The position numbers and the translations under genes were made by a program. 64,000 nt of DNA from Ambrosia x helenae. Its lineage: Eukaryota > Streptophyta > Magnoliopsida > Asterales > Asteraceae. The stretch covers positions 77,178,575-77,242,574 of the forward strand of contig CM061227.1 of NCBI GenBank assembly GCA_030844895.1, given 5' to 3'. Positions 8,936 through 19,379 of the stretch are shown in pieces. The notes under the pieces are model-generated. The model saw only the letters and a list, made by a program, of their open reading frames with translations, did no database searches and had not been told where the DNA came from. How positions within the stretch are numbered: position 1 is the stretch's first letter; each line of letters starts with the position of its first letter.

Positions 8936-10063
8936 TCATCGGTGTAACAGCTCATAAGATGTTTTTCCAAACTTCTTCACTGTCAAAACCCGATTTAATG
9001 TATAGTTTGCTGCATAAATCGCCTCATTCCAGAACATTACTGGAAGATTTGAGTCAGCGAGCATTGTTCTAGCAGCCTCAATCAGAGTCCTATTCTTTCT
9101 TTCAGCAACACCGTTCTGTTGCGGGGTATACGGAGCCGAATATTCATGATGAATCCCTTTGCTTTCACAAAGTTCATCCATCTTTGCATTTTTGAACTCC
9201 GTCCCATTGTCACTCCTGAGTCTTTTTATCTTCAAATTGTAGATATTCTCCAGTCGAGTGAACAGAACTTGTAGGTTGGTAAAGGTGTCGCTTTTGTTCT
9301 TCAAACACATCACCCATGAGAATCGTGAATAGTCATCAGTAACGACTAAACAATAAAGCTCTCCAAGATGACTTTTGCGTTTGACCGGTCCAAAAAGGTC
9401 CATGTGCAATCGCTCAAGCGGCATCTCAACAGAGTTAACTTTCTTCACTTTATGGGACTGTTTGTGTTGTTTTCCTTTCATGCAGCTTACACACTTGTCG
9501 TTAAGATGGAAATGTTTCACATTTACTCCATCGAGAAGTCCATTTCTCACTAACTGATTCATTTTCCTCAGATGAATGTGCCCCATTCTGCGGTGCCACA
9601 TTATCGATTCTTTTTCGGTCGCCTTGGATAGAAAGCATGTTATCTGCCCCTGTGATGTCATCGCCTTGGACATATCAAGAATATAAAGATTGTTGACTCG
9701 AGGTGCCATCAACATAACCCACTCCTTTGGAATTTTGAAGCCCGGTTTAAGAATATAGCAGGATTTGTCATCAAAATGCACAGAAAATTGTTTATCGCAT
9801 ATTTGACTGACGCTCAACAGATTATAGTCTATCTGCTTGACATAAGAAATCCGCTCGAAAGTCACAATCCCGTTACTCACGCTTCCTTCCATCGTAATAT
9901 ATCCTCCTTTATTACCCGCGAACGCGACATATCCTCCATTAATATTCTTCACATCAAACAGCAACGCCAAATCCCCCGTCATGTGGCCTGAAGCTCCACT
10001 ATCAACAATCCAGAGACTGCTAATAGGGCCAGCTGAAGCTCCCTGCACACAAAAAGTAAACAT
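8936..10063 (-). CDS. pol: Element A protease-integrase (5' part of pol)
   Basis: Aspartic protease active site in WIVDSGASGHMTGD near residue 20. The GAG-pre-integrase zinc-binding region follows (WHRRMGH ... CVSCMKGKQH), then the integrase core with the DD35E triad: HMDLFGP, RSDNGTEF and NGVAERKN, with exactly 35 residues between the last Asp and the Glu. It starts at ATG 10063-10061, immediately after the gag stop TAA (10066-10064) and in the same frame. A 3' splice-site-like sequence lies at 10,060-10,043. It ends at the in-frame TGA 8938-8936 after YELLHR, in the region where integrase normally runs into the RT linker. Confidence 0.9.
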   Translation of the reverse strand: MFTFCVQGASAGPISSLWIVDSGASGHMTGDLALLFDVKNINGGYVAFAGNKGGYITMEGSVSNGIVTFERISYVKQIDYNLLSVSQICDKQFSVHFDDKSCYILKPGFKIPKEWVMLMAPRVNNLYILDMSKAMTSQGQITCFLSKATEKESIMWHRRMGHIHLRKMNQLVRNGLLDGVNVKHFHLNDKCVSCMKGKQHKQSHKVKKVNSVEMPLERLHMDLFGPVKRKSHLGELYCLVVTDDYSRFSWVMCLKNKSDTFTNLQVLFTRLENIYNLKIKRLRSDNGTEFKNAKMDELCESKGIHHEYSAPYTPQQNGVAERKNRTLIEAARTMLADSNLPVMFWNEAIYAANYTLNRVLTVKKFGKTSYELLHR

Positions 10064-10066
10064 TTA
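10043..10066 (-). promoter_or_regulatory. gag stop codon and 3' splice-site-like sequence at the gag-pol junction of A
   Basis: On the minus strand TAA is followed by ATG, a T-rich run and TTTTTGTGTGCAG, then GGAGCTTCAG, which opens the protease region. The stop is in frame with both gag and pol. Splicing past it from a donor near the gag end, stop readthrough, or re-initiation at the abutting ATG could each make pol. Element B has an equivalent arrangement. Confidence 0.5.
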
Positions 10067-13000
10067 GTTCTTTCGGGGGACCCAAGCCTGAGTCTTGGGC
10101 CTTTGAACATTTGATTTCAAAGAAACATCCTCAATGACTTTTTCAACAACTTTTTGTTTTGAATCAACCGTTTTCTGATTTTTCAAAACAGTGTCATTTT
10201 TCTCACTTACCTTCGAAGTAGAAGCTCCTGGAGTACCATTAGGTGTCCAAGATTGTTCAGACCTTTTGAGAATACGAATTTGAGATTTTGGTTTCTCAAT
10301 AGGTTTCTGAACATTGTTACTAAAAGTAACTTTCTTAGCAACCTTATCTGAATTAACAGACTTAGGTCCAACATTTGACTTGACAATTGGTTTTTGTGGA
10401 ACCTTTTGTCTATCAGCTGTTGTGTTCACCGCAGGTTTTCTCCAAGATTGTTCCATTGCAATCCGATTCCTCCGATCATATTGAAATGGACGGTTGTTCC
10501 TCATTTGAAAATTGTTTTGATTATAAAATTGTTGTTGTTGAGGAACAGCCCGTCTATGTGGTGGGACATAATGATCAATCGGCTTTTTCATGGAATTCTT
10601 AACCTCAACCTCATGTCTTTTGTGCCTTACATATGGACACTGAGCAAGTAAATGCCCGCGTTCTCCACATTTAAAGCATTTTCTATATTCCTCAAACACA
10701 TAATGAGCATTTGGTGAAGCAAATGATCTGACAGGAAATTGATCATTATACTGTTGATTTCTTAAACTCTCAGGAAGTGGTCCTTTCGAGTAAGAAGGCT
10801 CATGAAAACCATTTGCTTTATCATTTGGTCGAATGAACTCAGTGACATGGATTTTTGGTTCTTGAGGAACTTCTGAAAACAGTTTCTTTAAAATTTCTGG
10901 TGGAATTTCATTGGTTCTTTCATGTTTTGGAAACCATATTGTGCTTTCTTGCCAGATTTTATCAAGTTTAGAATAGTTAACATTTTTAATCGGAAATTCC
11001 TCATCAGAAATGATTTTATCGGATCCTTCCATCCGATAAAACACTTTAACCGGTTTGTCACTTGGTTCATTCAGCTCATTCTTTTTCACCTCATTCTTAA
11101 CAACATTATCTTTCTTAACATCAACCTTTTCAGACTTTTTATCACGATTAGCATTTGCCATCGGATGAACATGATCAGATGGTGACACTGGTTCAGTAGT
11201 AACGATGTGATTTTCTTTTGGAATCTCACATTCATTAACAGATTGATCACTACCAGTATCATCATTTTCTGAATCTGAACTATCACTCTCAGCATAAACA
11301 CCCTCATTGTTCAAGCCCAAAATCCGTCTCACATCGGAATATGGATCACCAATACTCGAGGTATTAGATTCCTTTTCCGATGATGAGTCTGATTTTACCG
11401 AACTCTCCGGTATAACTTGATGATAGTTATGGTTTTCAAAAAGAACCGGAGATGGTACAGACTTGTAATTGGTGGTGTTATCATCAATAATATGATCTAC
11501 CACATAAGCAACATTCTTATAACTTTCCAGCTTTTTGTTCACCTTTTCAGCAAAGCATTTTATGGCTGCCATTTCCAACTTGGTGTTTTCAATTTCATTG
11601 ATATAGTTATTTATTGCCAATTGTTTCAATGACAAAGTGTTTTTCAAGTCGGAAATGTCCTTTTTATAGCCATCTAATACTTTGTTGAAAGCATTCAACT
11701 CTTTGCGAGTAGATTGACAGTTCAAGATAGCACTATCTCGTGAAATTCGGAGTTGTTTATTCTCCTCTGTCAATCTATCACATGTTCCACAATATTTATC
11801 ACTCATAACATCAGTGCTAGATTCAGAACTTACAGGTTTTGGCGGTTCAGTCATGGCCATCAACGCAAAATGAGCTTCCTTTCCAGTGAAAAACTTGGAG
11901 TAGTCGATCTTGGTGAAAGCATCATCAGCTATGCACGACTTTCTCGTCATCAAAAAGTCAGCTTCTGCCAGCAACTGGTCAATATCATCATCTAAAGAAT
12001 CAACACTTGCCTCTGTGTCTGATTCGCTCTCAGAATCTGAATAAACTGATCTACACTCCTCGGAAACATCAGAAACTGAATCAATCACCATTCCAGAACT
12101 CTTTTCCTCAGCCTTAACCTCAACAGGTTCACTCTCCACTTCCATCTCAGTCTCAGAATCATCACTTTCACTCTCCTCAGTTTCTTTCTTCTCATCAACT
12201 GCCACCGACTCTTCCATATCAACCTGATAAGCAACACATGCCACATTTCCACCAGTAGTCACTTCCTCAACTCCTATTTGCATACCCGACCAGTCAAACC
12301 TCTCATCCTGCTGAGTCACCAAAGCTTGGTTCTGACTCGCATTCTGTTGAGTCTCATTAGGTGTAGTGATAGGTACAACTGTTCGGTTTGTGTGATTAGG
12401 AGATTGGTTTTGAATCTGGTTTTGAGTGTTTGGTTGTCTGTTTTGGTTGTTAAAGTTTCGGTTTTGGTAGTTGTTGTTATTTTGGTAAGAAACTTGGTTT
12501 TGTTGACGGTTCTGGTAATTTGCATTGAAAGGGTTTCGATTACCTTGTTTAGATGGCTGGGTGCATTCCCTTTTGAAGTGTCCTTTTTCTCCACAATTAA
12601 AACACGTAACCTTCTCCTTGTTGAAACCATAGGTTGTGTTGGGAGAAGTTGCCAAGTCAGTCCTTCCAGTTTTCTCGATGAACTCTGTTGCTCTCCTCAT
12701 TATACTCGCAAAAGCCCATTGAATGTCAATGAGTTCCATCTCTTCCTTATCTATCTGTGCGTAGTCTTCGTTGGTTAAGTTGTTGTTCCCAATCTGACTA
12801 GCAACCAACCCATTGTAGGATGAAACCATTGCTGAGACTAATGCAATGTGTTGCTGAGCAACCTCCACAGTCACATTTCCCAAGTTAGATGTATCCAAAA
12901 CCACCGGTTGTTGTTTATGTTGAGTAACTTGGTTTACTGGTTGTTGTGATTGGTTAGCGGTGTAAAAACTTGCTTGTTGCATTGGAGAGATTGGTGAAAT

Positions 13001-14095
13001 GTAGGAACTATATTGTGGTGGTGTGTATGATGGTTGTGAGTAGGAATTGTATTGTGGTGGTGTGTAGTTGGTGGTTGGTTTTGATGAATCCATGACATTG
13101 GAAATACATGCAACATGTGGTGCAACGCTTCCAGAGCTCGAGTTTCCAGCTGGAACTGAAGTGCCTCCAAAATACAAACTAGGATTCTGAGGAATCTGTG
13201 ACCTTCTAGCTTTCCTCCTGTCCTCCAACTCTTTGTTTTCCAGCTTTTCGATAAACTCTGAAATGGTCCAAAATTGATAAGCATCCTTCTCTCTGAGTAC
13301 CTCCACATGCTGATCCCATTGTGGTGGTAAAGCATCTGCAAACTTATCCACCTTCTTAGTCATTGGAATCTGTACACCATAACTAGACAATTCAGACAAC
13401 AAATGCATATATCTCGGAGTTAGTTCTTTCAAAGTTTCATTATTAATAAAAGAAAAATTCTCAAACTCTTTAACTAATTCCTCCATTCTCAGACTCCTGG
13501 TCTTCTCGTTACCATCATGCTTCCTCTTCAGCTTATCCCAAAGCTGCTTTGATGTAGTACATGTCCCAAACTGATGCAACAAGTCACTTGTGATTGCCTG
13601 CGTCAGTTGAGAGAACGCCTTCTTCTCTACCACATATTTCTTCTTTTCGTCCTCAGTCAAGCTCTCCAGAGGAATCATCTCACCAGTATTCTCCAGAATC
13701 GGTGCTGTGTATCCTTTAACTATCATGCTCCAAGCCTCTGCTCCTTCAACTCCCATGCCTTCCAGATGGATCTTGAACATGGTATGCCACTGATTATACT
13801 CTTGCATATCCATGAGCTTCGGTGGCCGAGTTCCACTACCTGTAGACAAATCCTTAATCAAAGTAGAAATAGCATTAGTGGTTTGAGTATTTACCGCTGC
13901 TGCAGCTACTCCCCAGTAATCAGATTGTAGTGCCGGATGTGCTACACTTTGAGGCATCGTGCTCGTTGTTGTCATGTAGTTAAGTGGTTGTGAGGATTGC
14001 GTGTTCGTCTTTTGCGCTGCCACTGTCCATGGATCCATTGTCTGCTGTTGTGGTTGTGTTGTTGCTGATCCCTGAGTAGTTTGAAAACGCCACAT
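10064..14095 (-). CDS. gag: Element A gag (about 1,343 codons)
   Basis: Capsid-nucleocapsid polyprotein that packages element RNA. The frame is open from a GTG at 14101, but ATG is at 14095; a TTTTCAG splice-site-like sequence lies about ten bases upstream. Residues 90-300 are the copia gag domain (EYNQWHTMFKIHL; LWDKLKRKHDG; FADALPPQW). It is followed by a Q/N/P-rich region, a first CCHC knuckle (CFNCGEKGHFKREC, near 500), an acidic Ser/Glu region, a helical region near 780-870, a second CCHC knuckle (CFKCGERGHLLAQC, near 1,141) and a basic tail ending AWVPRKN. It is much longer than a simple copia gag, with two distant knuckles. Ends at TAA 10066-10064. Confidence 0.88.
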   Translation of the reverse strand: MWRFQTTQGSATTQPQQQTMDPWTVAAQKTNTQSSQPLNYMTTTSTMPQSVAHPALQSDYWGVAAAAVNTQTTNAISTLIKDLSTGSGTRPPKLMDMQEYNQWHTMFKIHLEGMGVEGAEAWSMIVKGYTAPILENTGEMIPLESLTEDEKKKYVVEKKAFSQLTQAITSDLLHQFGTCTTSKQLWDKLKRKHDGNEKTRSLRMEELVKEFENFSFINNETLKELTPRYMHLLSELSSYGVQIPMTKKVDKFADALPPQWDQHVEVLREKDAYQFWTISEFIEKLENKELEDRRKARRSQIPQNPSLYFGGTSVPAGNSSSGSVAPHVACISNVMDSSKPTTNYTPPQYNSYSQPSYTPPQYSSYISPISPMQQASFYTANQSQQPVNQVTQHKQQPVVLDTSNLGNVTVEVAQQHIALVSAMVSSYNGLVASQIGNNNLTNEDYAQIDKEEMELIDIQWAFASIMRRATEFIEKTGRTDLATSPNTTYGFNKEKVTCFNCGEKGHFKRECTQPSKQGNRNPFNANYQNRQQNQVSYQNNNNYQNRNFNNQNRQPNTQNQIQNQSPNHTNRTVVPITTPNETQQNASQNQALVTQQDERFDWSGMQIGVEEVTTGGNVACVAYQVDMEESVAVDEKKETEESESDDSETEMEVESEPVEVKAEEKSSGMVIDSVSDVSEECRSVYSDSESESDTEASVDSLDDDIDQLLAEADFLMTRKSCIADDAFTKIDYSKFFTGKEAHFALMAMTEPPKPVSSESSTDVMSDKYCGTCDRLTEENKQLRISRDSAILNCQSTRKELNAFNKVLDGYKKDISDLKNTLSLKQLAINNYINEIENTKLEMAAIKCFAEKVNKKLESYKNVAYVVDHIIDDNTTNYKSVPSPVLFENHNYHQVIPESSVKSDSSSEKESNTSSIGDPYSDVRRILGLNNEGVYAESDSSDSENDDTGSDQSVNECEIPKENHIVTTEPVSPSDHVHPMANANRDKKSEKVDVKKDNVVKNEVKKNELNEPSDKPVKVFYRMEGSDKIISDEEFPIKNVNYSKLDKIWQESTIWFPKHERTNEIPPEILKKLFSEVPQEPKIHVTEFIRPNDKANGFHEPSYSKGPLPESLRNQQYNDQFPVRSFASPNAHYVFEEYRKCFKCGERGHLLAQCPYVRHKRHEVEVKNSMKKPIDHYVPPHRRAVPQQQQFYNQNNFQMRNNRPFQYDRRNRIAMEQSWRKPAVNTTADRQKVPQKPIVKSNVGPKSVNSDKVAKKVTFSNNVQKPIEKPKSQIRILKRSEQSWTPNGTPGASTSKVSEKNDTVLKNQKTVDSKQKVVEKVIEDVSLKSNVQRPKTQAWVPRKN

Positions 14096-14101
14096 GATCA
14101 C

Positions 14102-14760
14102 AATCTGAAAATCTCAACACTTAGAAAAATTTTCAGCAAAAATCCTAAGTTCGCCCAAAATTCAGTAGATTCGTCCAAACTATCCTTGGTTCGTCCAAAC
14201 TTAAACACTCTCGTCCAACTTTTCTCACTTTCCTCCAAAATGGTTCTACTTTCGTCCACACAGTAACACCCGAAGGTAGTCTTGATCAGAATGTAAACAC
14301 AAACTAACACTATTCCACTTTCGCCCGAAATGAAAACGGGCGAATGTGAAAATTTCTACCCGAAAGTGAAAAACTCAACACAAATTTTCAGGTTCGCCCA
14401 CTTAAAACTCAGGTTCAACCACTTTTGATCACTTTCGACCACAACACTCAGTCCAGGTTCCAGGTTCGCCCAAAACTAGCAGATCTCATTTTTGAAAAAC
14501 GGTTATTGTTTGAAAAACGGTTATTCTGATCTCAGATTTTCAAAAGTTCATGGATTTGAATGATCTCAATCAGGTTATGTTTCGGAATTGATTTGGAACA
14601 ACTTTAAGTCTTGGAAAACTTGAATTCGACCACAAATTCACCTTTAAATCGATCAAAAACACTTAGAAACAATGTTTATGTAAAAACAGATGATTTTATG
14701 TCAAAAACATGTCCAAATCAGCTCTGATCTTATCAAATTTGTTGTTGTATGATCCTCTAG
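14102..14760 (-). repeat. Element A 5' leader with TTCGNCC box array
   Basis: Untranslated leader between the primer-binding site and gag. From about 14,140 to 14,480 it holds about a dozen or more degenerate boxes (TTCGCCC, TTCGTCC, TTCGACC, CCCGAAGGT) and an inverted repeat at 14,316-14,348. The rest has no recognised feature. Confidence 0.7.
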
Positions 14761-14772
14761 GCTCTGATACCA
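14761..14772 (-). other. Primer-binding site of element A
   Basis: Minus strand TGGTATCAGAGC, complementary to the 3' end of initiator methionine tRNA, three bases inside the 5' LTR. It fixes the element orientation. Confidence 0.92.
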
Positions 14773-14775
14773 CTT

Positions 14776-15313
14776 TGTGAGCGTTGGATTTTAGCTAAAA
14801 ACAGGATTATACGATCATACAAGTCACAAAACTAGGTGCGGAAACCCTAGATCTGAACAAATTGATAAAACACAAATCACGACACAATCAAGATCATTTT
14901 CAATAACATTTCATAGATTAACTTTCATTCAAAAAGCATTTACAATGAGTTTATGTTAATCTAGATCACACAGATAATCTCTCAAAAACACCTATGAACC
15001 TGATCTGAACCTGGACACAAATGACAACTCTCTTTCATTATCAAAAACACAAAAACTATATATAGGCACTGCACATTCGCCCGTTTTCACTGGTCGAATG
15101 TGAGTGTTTTCCACATTCGCCCACATCAAGTGGTCGAATGTGTCTTCATTTCATGTCCATTCTTCCTTCGCCCATTTCAGATCTACCTTCGCCCCATTCT
15201 ATTTTACCTTCGCCCAGTCATATCTACATTCGCCCCATTCTAGTCACCTTCGGCCATCACTAACATATGTTAATTATTGTGTATCCAATCCTTAGTCGCA
15301 AAACGCATCAACA
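14776..15313 (-). repeat. Element A right LTR (5' LTR), 538 bp
   Basis: Plus-strand ends are TGTGAGCG and CATCAACA. It is the complete LTR, with TATA box and box/hairpin array as in the left copy. The single mismatch seen between copies is at 15,149 (left copy 335, G/T). It joins element B integrase sequence directly at 15,314. Confidence 0.95.
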
Positions 15314-15733
15314 TGTAGAAAGTCACGAAACTTTGATTCTTGAATTCGGTTTCGTGATCACTTCGGATTGATCTAACTTTTGTCTTTATTATGTTCTCAA
15401 TGAGAGGAACAAACAGCATCAGAATCTCAGCAGCTTCACTTTTGTATTCCAAGAAGTACACCCATGTGAATCGGGAAAAATCATCTGTTATCACCAAACA
15501 ATAAGACTTTTTAGCTAGACTTTTAATACTAATAGGACCAAACAGATCCATGTGCAATAATTGAAGAGGTGAGTCTATAGAGTTCACAGCTTTGGACTTA
15601 TGCGATTTTTTGTGTTGTTTTCCTTTGGCACATGCTAAGCATTTTTCAGAAAACGGAATTCCTTAGAAGGAAGACCTCTGACAAGATTTAGTTTTGAAAG
15701 CTTATTAATATTTTTGAAGTTAACATGTCCTAA
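15314..15733 (-). pseudogene. pol: Element B integrase fragment
   Basis: Recognisable copia integrase N-terminal half: LLHMDLFGP followed by DDFSRFTWVYFLEYKSEA, and the second Asp region RSIRSDHETEF (the usual Asn after the Asp region is His here). The zinc-binding stretch before it is broken by a TGA (15736-15734) and a frameshift near 15,655. The reading frame runs on into element A's LTR, which is an artefact of the insertion junction at 15,314/15,313. Confidence 0.85.
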
Positions 15734-16201
15734 TCACCTGTGCCATAGCAGTGACTCTGACTCAGATGCTTTAGAAAGTAAGCATGTCATTTGACATTCA
15801 GACTTTGCATCTCTCATGTTTATCACATAAGTATTATTTTGTCTAGGAGCTTTAAGCATAATCATATTGGTAGGAGGAATGAATCCTGGCTTTAGAAAGA
15901 TGCACTCCATGTCATTAAATAACACTGAGATTCCTTTGTCGCAGACTTGTGATACACTCAGCAGATTGTAACACAATTCTGGAACATAGTTCACATCTTC
16001 TAAAGTCAATGCATCAGAAATCACGTCCCCTATCCCAACTATCTTTACGCCCTTCTCGTTGCCGGCAAAAGCAACAAATTCTCCATCAATGAATCGATAG
16101 TTTTTAAGGAGTTCTTTTAGCCCCGTCATGTGCCTTGATGCCCCGCTATCAACGTGCCACAGATATCTCATCAGGGCAATCAACCATTTCTGTAGCTTAT
16201 T
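15734..16201 (-). pseudogene. pol: Element B protease region
   Basis: Contains VDSGASRHMTG, the aspartic protease active site, then a region homologous to element A's (YNLLSVSQVCDKG, IFLKPGF) and the start of the pre-integrase segment (ESLLWHR), where TGA replaces what is normally Arg. The open frame reaches up to 16,264, but the part above 16,201 is a T-rich sequence ending TTTTTCAG. That looks like a 3' splice site rather than coding sequence. Confidence 0.8.
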
Positions 16202-16282
16202 CTGAAAAACACATAAAACAAGAGAAATATACAGATAAATATACGAGACACTATGTACAGTCACGACTCAGACCACAATTTA
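16202..16282 (-). promoter_or_regulatory. gag stop and 3' splice-site-like sequence at the gag-pol junction of B
   Basis: Minus strand: gag ends with TAA (16282-16280), a second in-frame stop TGA follows, then a pyrimidine-rich run ending GTGTTTTTCAG at 16,202, after which protease coding begins. The arrangement parallels element A's junction at 10,043-10,066, although the two sequences differ. Confidence 0.5.
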
Positions 16283-17181
16283 AGTAACTTTTGGAATCCA
16301 GGTCTGTTTTAGTTTTGATCTGTCGTGATTTTCACCCAAAACTGACTCTTGTCTTTTCCAAGTTTTTGTGGCCTTAACAAAACTTCTTATAGTTTCTTGA
16401 AGATCTTTAATTTGAACTGAAAAAGATTTTTGGGTATTGGTCTCACTTTGTGGTTTGGGTTGTAGATGACAATTTTTAACCACATGTCCCTCATTTCCAC
16501 ATCTAAAGCATTTAGAGTGTTTAGGTTTGATCTTTGAAGAAGATCTGGATGATGATGGTTGTGATGTTCTTCTCTTGTCTTTGCTTGAGTTGGGGCTGTC
16601 TGTTGAGCATGATTCATCACTGTTGTTGTTGCTTGATTCTTCATTTGTGATGCATTCTGGCTCGCTTATGTCACTTTCTGTATCACTCTGTGATTCCTCA
16701 GAAGTTGTGTTATTTGTTTCACTTTGTGATTCTTCAGAACATGACATATCTGTTGATGATGGTGTAAACTCTGGAATTTCTTCAGTAAGAAATTTCCAAA
16801 CCTGTTTCTTTTTAGTTCTGGAACAAATGGAGATGGTCTATATACATTTTCATTATCAGAGAATGCATCATTAAGATCAACACAAACAGGCATAACATTT
16901 CCAACACAAACATCCGATCGTTTGATAGGATTCATCCTATCATTTGGGTCCACAACACCCTTGAAATCAAGTTTAGAAGTTAAAGTAATACAGTCATCCG
17001 GCCTAGATAAACTATTACAGTTATCCATCCTAGATAAACTATTACAGTCATCCAAATTAGTTAAGTTATTACAGTCATCCGAATTCAAAGAAATGTTTGA
17101 CTTATCATGGCTCCAGATGAACCAATTCACTGTAGAGTAATTGGCACCTGGTGACCTAACCCCATTGTTTGACCACCACAA
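16280..17181 (-). pseudogene. gag: Element B gag C-terminal region with second CCHC knuckle
   Basis: Two overlapping frames (17,181-16,666 and 16,747-16,280) read as one protein broken by a frameshift around 16,750-16,800. The first part has a degenerate repeat of NSLSR-D-DCN units (about 16,970-17,090). The second part is Ser/Glu-rich and then basic, with CCHC knuckle CFRCGNEGHVVKNC, ending TWIPKVT. It parallels the tail of element A gag. Confidence 0.75.
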
Positions 17182-18722
17182 CTGTCATCATCGTCCACCT
17201 GATCCCGTTGGGTCATATCTGCACTACTTTTACTTATATTAGAGTGTGACTCAGACGTGACACATTCTTTTTCAAAAAGATCATTTTTTGGATGTGGTTT
17301 TGGAATGGGTATATATTCACTTTTGCTCAAAGGTAAAAATAGAGATTTTACAATTCCCTTTTTATCCTTATACCCAATTCCATCTTTGATGAAAGATTTC
17401 CTTGAACAATCAAGGATATCAGTATGAGCATGCTTGCTTACGTTCCATTTGTCCACAACAATTTGGAGATGATTTGTTTCATTTCTAGATTTTTCTAGTT
17501 TTTCAGTTAAGTCATTTATTAAAAAATCTTTTCTGAGAACAAATTCTTTTAGAGTGTGCATTTCAGCTATTGTTGCATTTAACTTTCGCTGATAAGCTAA
17601 CTCATTTTCTTTCATTTCAGTATTGATTTTTCGTATGTCATCCATTTCTCTTAAAATTCTCCTATCGTGGGACAAACAGTAAGCAACGGCTGTAACACAC
17701 CTTGGTGAGCACAGCTTTGATTTTATTTCGAGCGGGATACTTACCAGGTCACTCTCCTCAACCTTCTTCTGCATGCTCTGTGGTTGTTGATCATCCTTGC
17801 TTGTGGAGGTCTTTTCAGCGACTAAAGCTTCCTCAGCAGCAGTCTCCTTGCCCTTGTCCTCATTTAACACACCTCTTAAACCAGCCTTCTCCTTCCCTTC
17901 ACCTTTTGGCATCTCAGCTGATGACCCTTCCAAGGAACTCACACCAAATGTTGATTTTGTGCAAATTTTCGCCATCAATGCCTTGTTTACTTCAGCCTCT
18001 GCCACAGCAACCTCTTCACCCCAATCAAAGTCTTGAACCACAAGCGCCTTCTGCTGGTTGGCTTCTCCTCCATCTGTAATTGCCACCATCCTCTTTGCTG
18101 GTTTAACTTCAGCTTGATTTAAGGTTGGACACTCATACTTGAAGTGTCCAAGAGTTTTGCAATTGTAGCACCTGATCTTTGATTTATCAAACCCAGCCTT
18201 TCCCAATCCAACCCTTCGACCTGTTCTATCCTGGAATCTCTTAACTCTGAGAGTAATCATGGCCATTTGCCATTTCAGGTCCATCTCCTCCATGTCATCG
18301 GGATCTACTTGATACATATCTTCAGGGCTCATCATGTCATTTTTCAGATCACCTGTCTTTAAAGCTTCAAAGCTGGTCATGAAGGCATTGAAGAGTTCAA
18401 CGTGTTCATTAGCCAACTTTGTTTGTTGAGGATTGAGAGTCGGGGGTTGAGGATTCTTGCCACTGGTTTGAGAGTATGGAACGGTCGTTCCTGAGCTGGA
18501 GCTACCACCAATCATTCCATCAGCATATACCTGAGAAGAGCTTGAACCCATGGTACCCACTGGAGTCATTAAAGCCAAGTTTTTCATTGCAGTGACGGGT
18601 ACTGCCTTTGGATTGGTCTGATTCATCTCTCTCTTTGAAATGTCCATCTCAAAGGACTTCAATGTGTTGATGAGATCAGCCAAGGTAGACTGGGCGTCAA
18701 GATATTCTTTTCTGATTAGCAT
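17127..18722 (-). pseudogene. gag: Element B gag middle region with first CCHC knuckle
   Basis: Open for 531 codons but not a true start: it follows an in-frame TAG (18728-18726) that splits it from the gag N-terminus. It contains a Pro/Ser-rich stretch, CCHC knuckle CYNCKTLGHFKYEC near residue 185, a charged linker and a helical, coiled-coil-like region at about residues 355-430. It ends in a frameshift at about 17,150, where the next frame carries on. Confidence 0.8.
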
Positions 18723-18725
18723 ACA

Positions 18726-19319
18726 CTAGATGCTCCATTCTTTTGGCAATGAATCTAGCAGCTTCTTGATAGAATTTCTGTTGTTCACAGGAATTCCAGC
18801 CTTCTTCATCTTTGTCAACATGCTCATGAACCTATCAATATGCGAGCTCAAACTTTCCCCATGAATACTGCCAAACATGTCATATTCTTTTTGCACCATG
18901 TCTTGCTTGTATTGGTGCATCTCTTCGTTCCCTTCATAGTATTCATTCAATGCAAACCACAGATCATGTGCCGTGCCATACTCTTCAAACATGTTGTAAA
19001 CATCATTAGATAGGGCCATGGTTAGAGCACCATAAGCCTTGTGATCTCTTTGGAGTAATTGTTTGTCAACATCGGTGTAGGTGGTTGGATCAGGGTTGAG
19101 TTCTTCCCCAGTGGCAGTGGTTCTCATGGGAATGTGTGGGCCCAACTGGATAGAGTTCCATTGGGTGAAGTCTGTGACGTAAAAGAATGACCTTATTCTG
19201 TTCTTCCAAGTCCCATAATCTTCAGCACCTTTTAACTTAGGTACTCTGGTAGTGGTTCCGGTTTCAAGGTCTTGTTGTGTGATAGGGTTAACAGTTGATT
19301 GATTATTGTTACCAGCCAT
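18726..19319 (-). pseudogene. gag: Element B gag N-terminus
   Basis: Starts at ATG 19319-19317 (MAGNNNQSTV). Residues 25-190 are the copia gag domain (GAEDYGTWKNRIRSFF; AHDLWFALNEYYEGNEEM; KLLDSLPKEW). It ends in TAG at 18728-18726, in frame with the next segment; the codon change looks like CAG to TAG. Confidence 0.85.
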
Positions 19320-19379
19320 GATTTTAGATGAATTTTAGGAATGTGGTTTAACAGATTTTAGTTATCAGTCTAGAAAATT

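Larger units (their letters stand above)
1..15313 (-). mobile_element. Element A: 15 kb Ty1/copia LTR retrotransposon with extra 3' ORFs
   Basis: Two LTR copies align without gaps at an offset of 14,814 bases (1-499 against 14,815-15,313), with one mismatch seen by eye. The window starts about 39 bases inside the left LTR. With 538-base LTRs the whole element would be about 15.35 kb. In minus-strand order: 5' LTR, primer-binding site, leader, gag, protease-integrase, RT-RNase H, about 2.4 kb noncoding, a 932-codon additional ORF, a 289-codon ORF, polypurine tract, 3' LTR. Gene order (integrase before RT) is copia. The large size and extra 3' ORF fit the SIRE/Maximus lineage; that is inference. 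It is inserted in the integrase gene of element B. Predicted target duplication on the right is TGTAG (15,314-15,318); the left flank is outside the window. Confidence 0.93.
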
